Positions 63,009 through 64,000 of a stretch of 64,000 nt of DNA are shown here, one piece after another. The position numbers and the translations under genes were made by a program. Position 1 is the stretch's first letter. Each line of letters opens with the position of its first letter. Source of the stretch: Saprospiraceae bacterium. GTDB lineage: Bacteria > Bacteroidota > Bacteroidia > Chitinophagales > Saprospiraceae. The notes beneath the pieces are model-generated. The model saw nothing but the letters and a program-made list of their open reading frames with translations, did not search any database and was not told the origin of the DNA. The stretch is from NCBI GenBank assembly GCA_028285085.1, contig JANQQI010000022.1, forward strand, positions 62,001 to 126,000, read 5' to 3'.

Positions 63009-64000
63009 TTATTCCCCCTTTACCATCATATCTTTTTCACGTTGTCGTTGTTCTCGTTCTTCTTCCAAAATTTGACGTAAGGTTTTCTTATCCAGAGGGT
63101 CGACCTCGTTGATGCCAACGATTTTCAGTTCAGTGCGGCGATTTTCTTGATGTCGGGTTTCGCTACAGGCGCGGCCATCGTCACATACATTCACTAGCTG
63201 GGTCTCTCCATAACCTTTTGCGTAGATATTTTCGGGGGCAATTAAGCCGGAGGCGACAATGTAATCTACCGCTGATTGCGCTCGTTTTTCGGAGAGGGTG
63301 AGATTATAGGCATCCGAGCCGCGGGCGTCTGTATGCGAGCCCAGCTCCACGGTCACGGCAGGATTATCTTTCAGGATAGTGATGAGATGGTCCAGCTCGC
63401 GGGCAGCATCTGGCCGAATCGCCCATTTATTGAAATCATAATAGATATTCTCGAGTGCAAAGGTTTGATTCAACTTCAAAGGCTCTAACTCAATATTGGC
63501 CAGGAAATAGCCGGATTGCAAACCATGATCCATCACATCGACTACACCGGGTTCTACCGTGCCCAGCCCATCAAAACAAAGAATACAATCTTCAACATCT
63601 ACATAGGCCTCGATTCGCTTGTTAAAATAACCGGGACGTCGCACCATGATTGTATAATGATTACCACGTTCGAACGCGAATTTGAAGTTGGGATGTGGCC
63701 AGTTTTTTAATACCAATTCTTCTTTAAAAGTGGTATTGTTAAAGATTTCGATGCGCGCGCTGTCAATTGTGGTCACCAGTGTTTTAGCCGTACGGCGCGG
63801 CTCGGCAATGGTCACATCAAAGATGTAACCCGGTTTGCGCTCAAGTTCAATGATCGGTGTCAGCCGGCTGCCTTTTTTCAGCGCTACGGTTGAGAGCGGA
63901 ATGCTTTTGGAGATTCTTAGTTTCTTTTCTGCGATCAATTCATAACTTTTCCCGACCGGAAGATCCAGTAGAAAAACGCCTCGATAGTCAGACAAGGTCG
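63009..64000 (-). CDS. OmpA family protein, 5' part beyond the window
   Basis: The frame is open to the right edge, so the start lies outside; at least 330 residues are visible. The C-terminal OmpA/MotB peptidoglycan-binding domain starts near ENIYYDFNKWAIRPDAARELD and has the signature GSHTDARGSDAYNLTLSEKRAQSAVDYI, then YAKGYGETQLVN and HQENRRTELKI. Before it are beta-rich repeats, probably carboxypeptidase-regulatory-like domains (GYFNKRIEAYVDV). This layout (WD40/TPR or CarboxypepD plus OmpA) is common in Bacteroidota and links the outer membrane to peptidoglycan. The C-terminus is charged (EEEREQRQREKDMM). Confidence 0.9.
   Translation of the reverse strand, partial: TLSDYRGVFLLDLPVGKSYELIAEKKLRISKSIPLSTVALKKGSRLTPIIELERKPGYIFDVTIAEPRRTAKTLVTTIDSARIEIFNNTTFKEELVLKNWPHPNFKFAFERGNHYTIMVRRPGYFNKRIEAYVDVEDCILCFDGLGTVEPGVVDVMDHGLQSGYFLANIELEPLKLNQTFALENIYYDFNKWAIRPDAARELDHLITILKDNPAVTVELGSHTDARGSDAYNLTLSEKRAQSAVDYIVASGLIAPENIYAKGYGETQLVNVCDDGRACSETRHQENRRTELKIVGINEVDPLDKKTLRQILEEEREQRQREKDMMVKGE

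Noticed and set aside
1-64000. tRNA, rRNA, prophage or insertion sequence
   Set aside because: The intergenic gaps were read for T-loop GTTCRA patterns, transposase motifs and terminal repeats; none was convincing apart from the two-copy non-coding element.

Overview
The window comes from a Bacteroidota chromosome, most likely Saprospiria (Lewinella/Haliscomenobacter-like). The evidence is several secreted proteins with type IX secretion system (T9SS) type A or type B C-terminal sorting domains, a PorV/PorQ-family protein, Bacteroidota-type -7 boxes (TAnnTTTG) upstream of several genes, and housekeeping proteins of Bacteroidota type. No rRNA, tRNA, prophage, transposase or CRISPR array was recognised. 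The genus is an inference.

Layout. 1-6250: three tandem paralogous PKD-repeat surface proteins with gliding-motility/T9SS type B C-termini; the first is cut by the window edge. 6373-6818: rplS with promoter and terminator. 6839-13298: an SDR-M1 peptidase pair on the minus strand, a membrane metallophosphoesterase, a small lipoprotein, a GWxTD protein and a small membrane protein. 13367-20238: secreted subtilase, DUF6794-like protein, a 400-nt structured leader, and topA. 20333-22537: surE, a small membrane gene and lpxB on the minus strand. 22838-27343: hemH, a compact type II restriction-modification pair (putative endonuclease facing a MerR-HTH-fused methyltransferase), and holA. 27370-34850: a complete trp operon (leader peptide, trpE-G-D-C-F-B-A) preceded by a classic-looking attenuator. 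34940-42833: a lipoprotein, an ECF sigma factor overlapping a protein with one membrane segment plus an outer-membrane barrel, DAHP synthase (feeding the same aromatic pathway as trp), a membrane protein and gamma-glutamyltransferase. 42834-43752: a 0.9-kb non-coding region with two candidate structured RNAs, each ending in an intrinsic terminator. 43753-49995: a 2080-residue mosaic adhesin. 50399-56179: choice-of-anchor B protein, PorV/PorQ protein, LtaS-like sulfatase-fold enzyme and Lon-N-domain protein. 56534-64000: alpha-2-macroglobulin, a Cys-rich lipoprotein and an OmpA-family protein cut by the right edge.

Most notable: (1) a trp leader peptide with three consecutive Trp codons, a perfect terminator hairpin and plausible competing pairings; (2) a dispersed non-coding element present twice (upstream of the restriction gene and inside the trp operon between trpD and trpC), whose two hairpins have covarying stems; (3) two candidate non-coding RNAs between ggt and the giant adhesin; (4) the ECF sigma / membrane-anchored barrel pair, which could be a one-protein trans-envelope signalling system; (5) an R-M pair whose methyltransferase carries its own DNA-binding domain next to overlapping palindromes in its promoter region. 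All calls come from reading the sequence; no database search or folding program was run.
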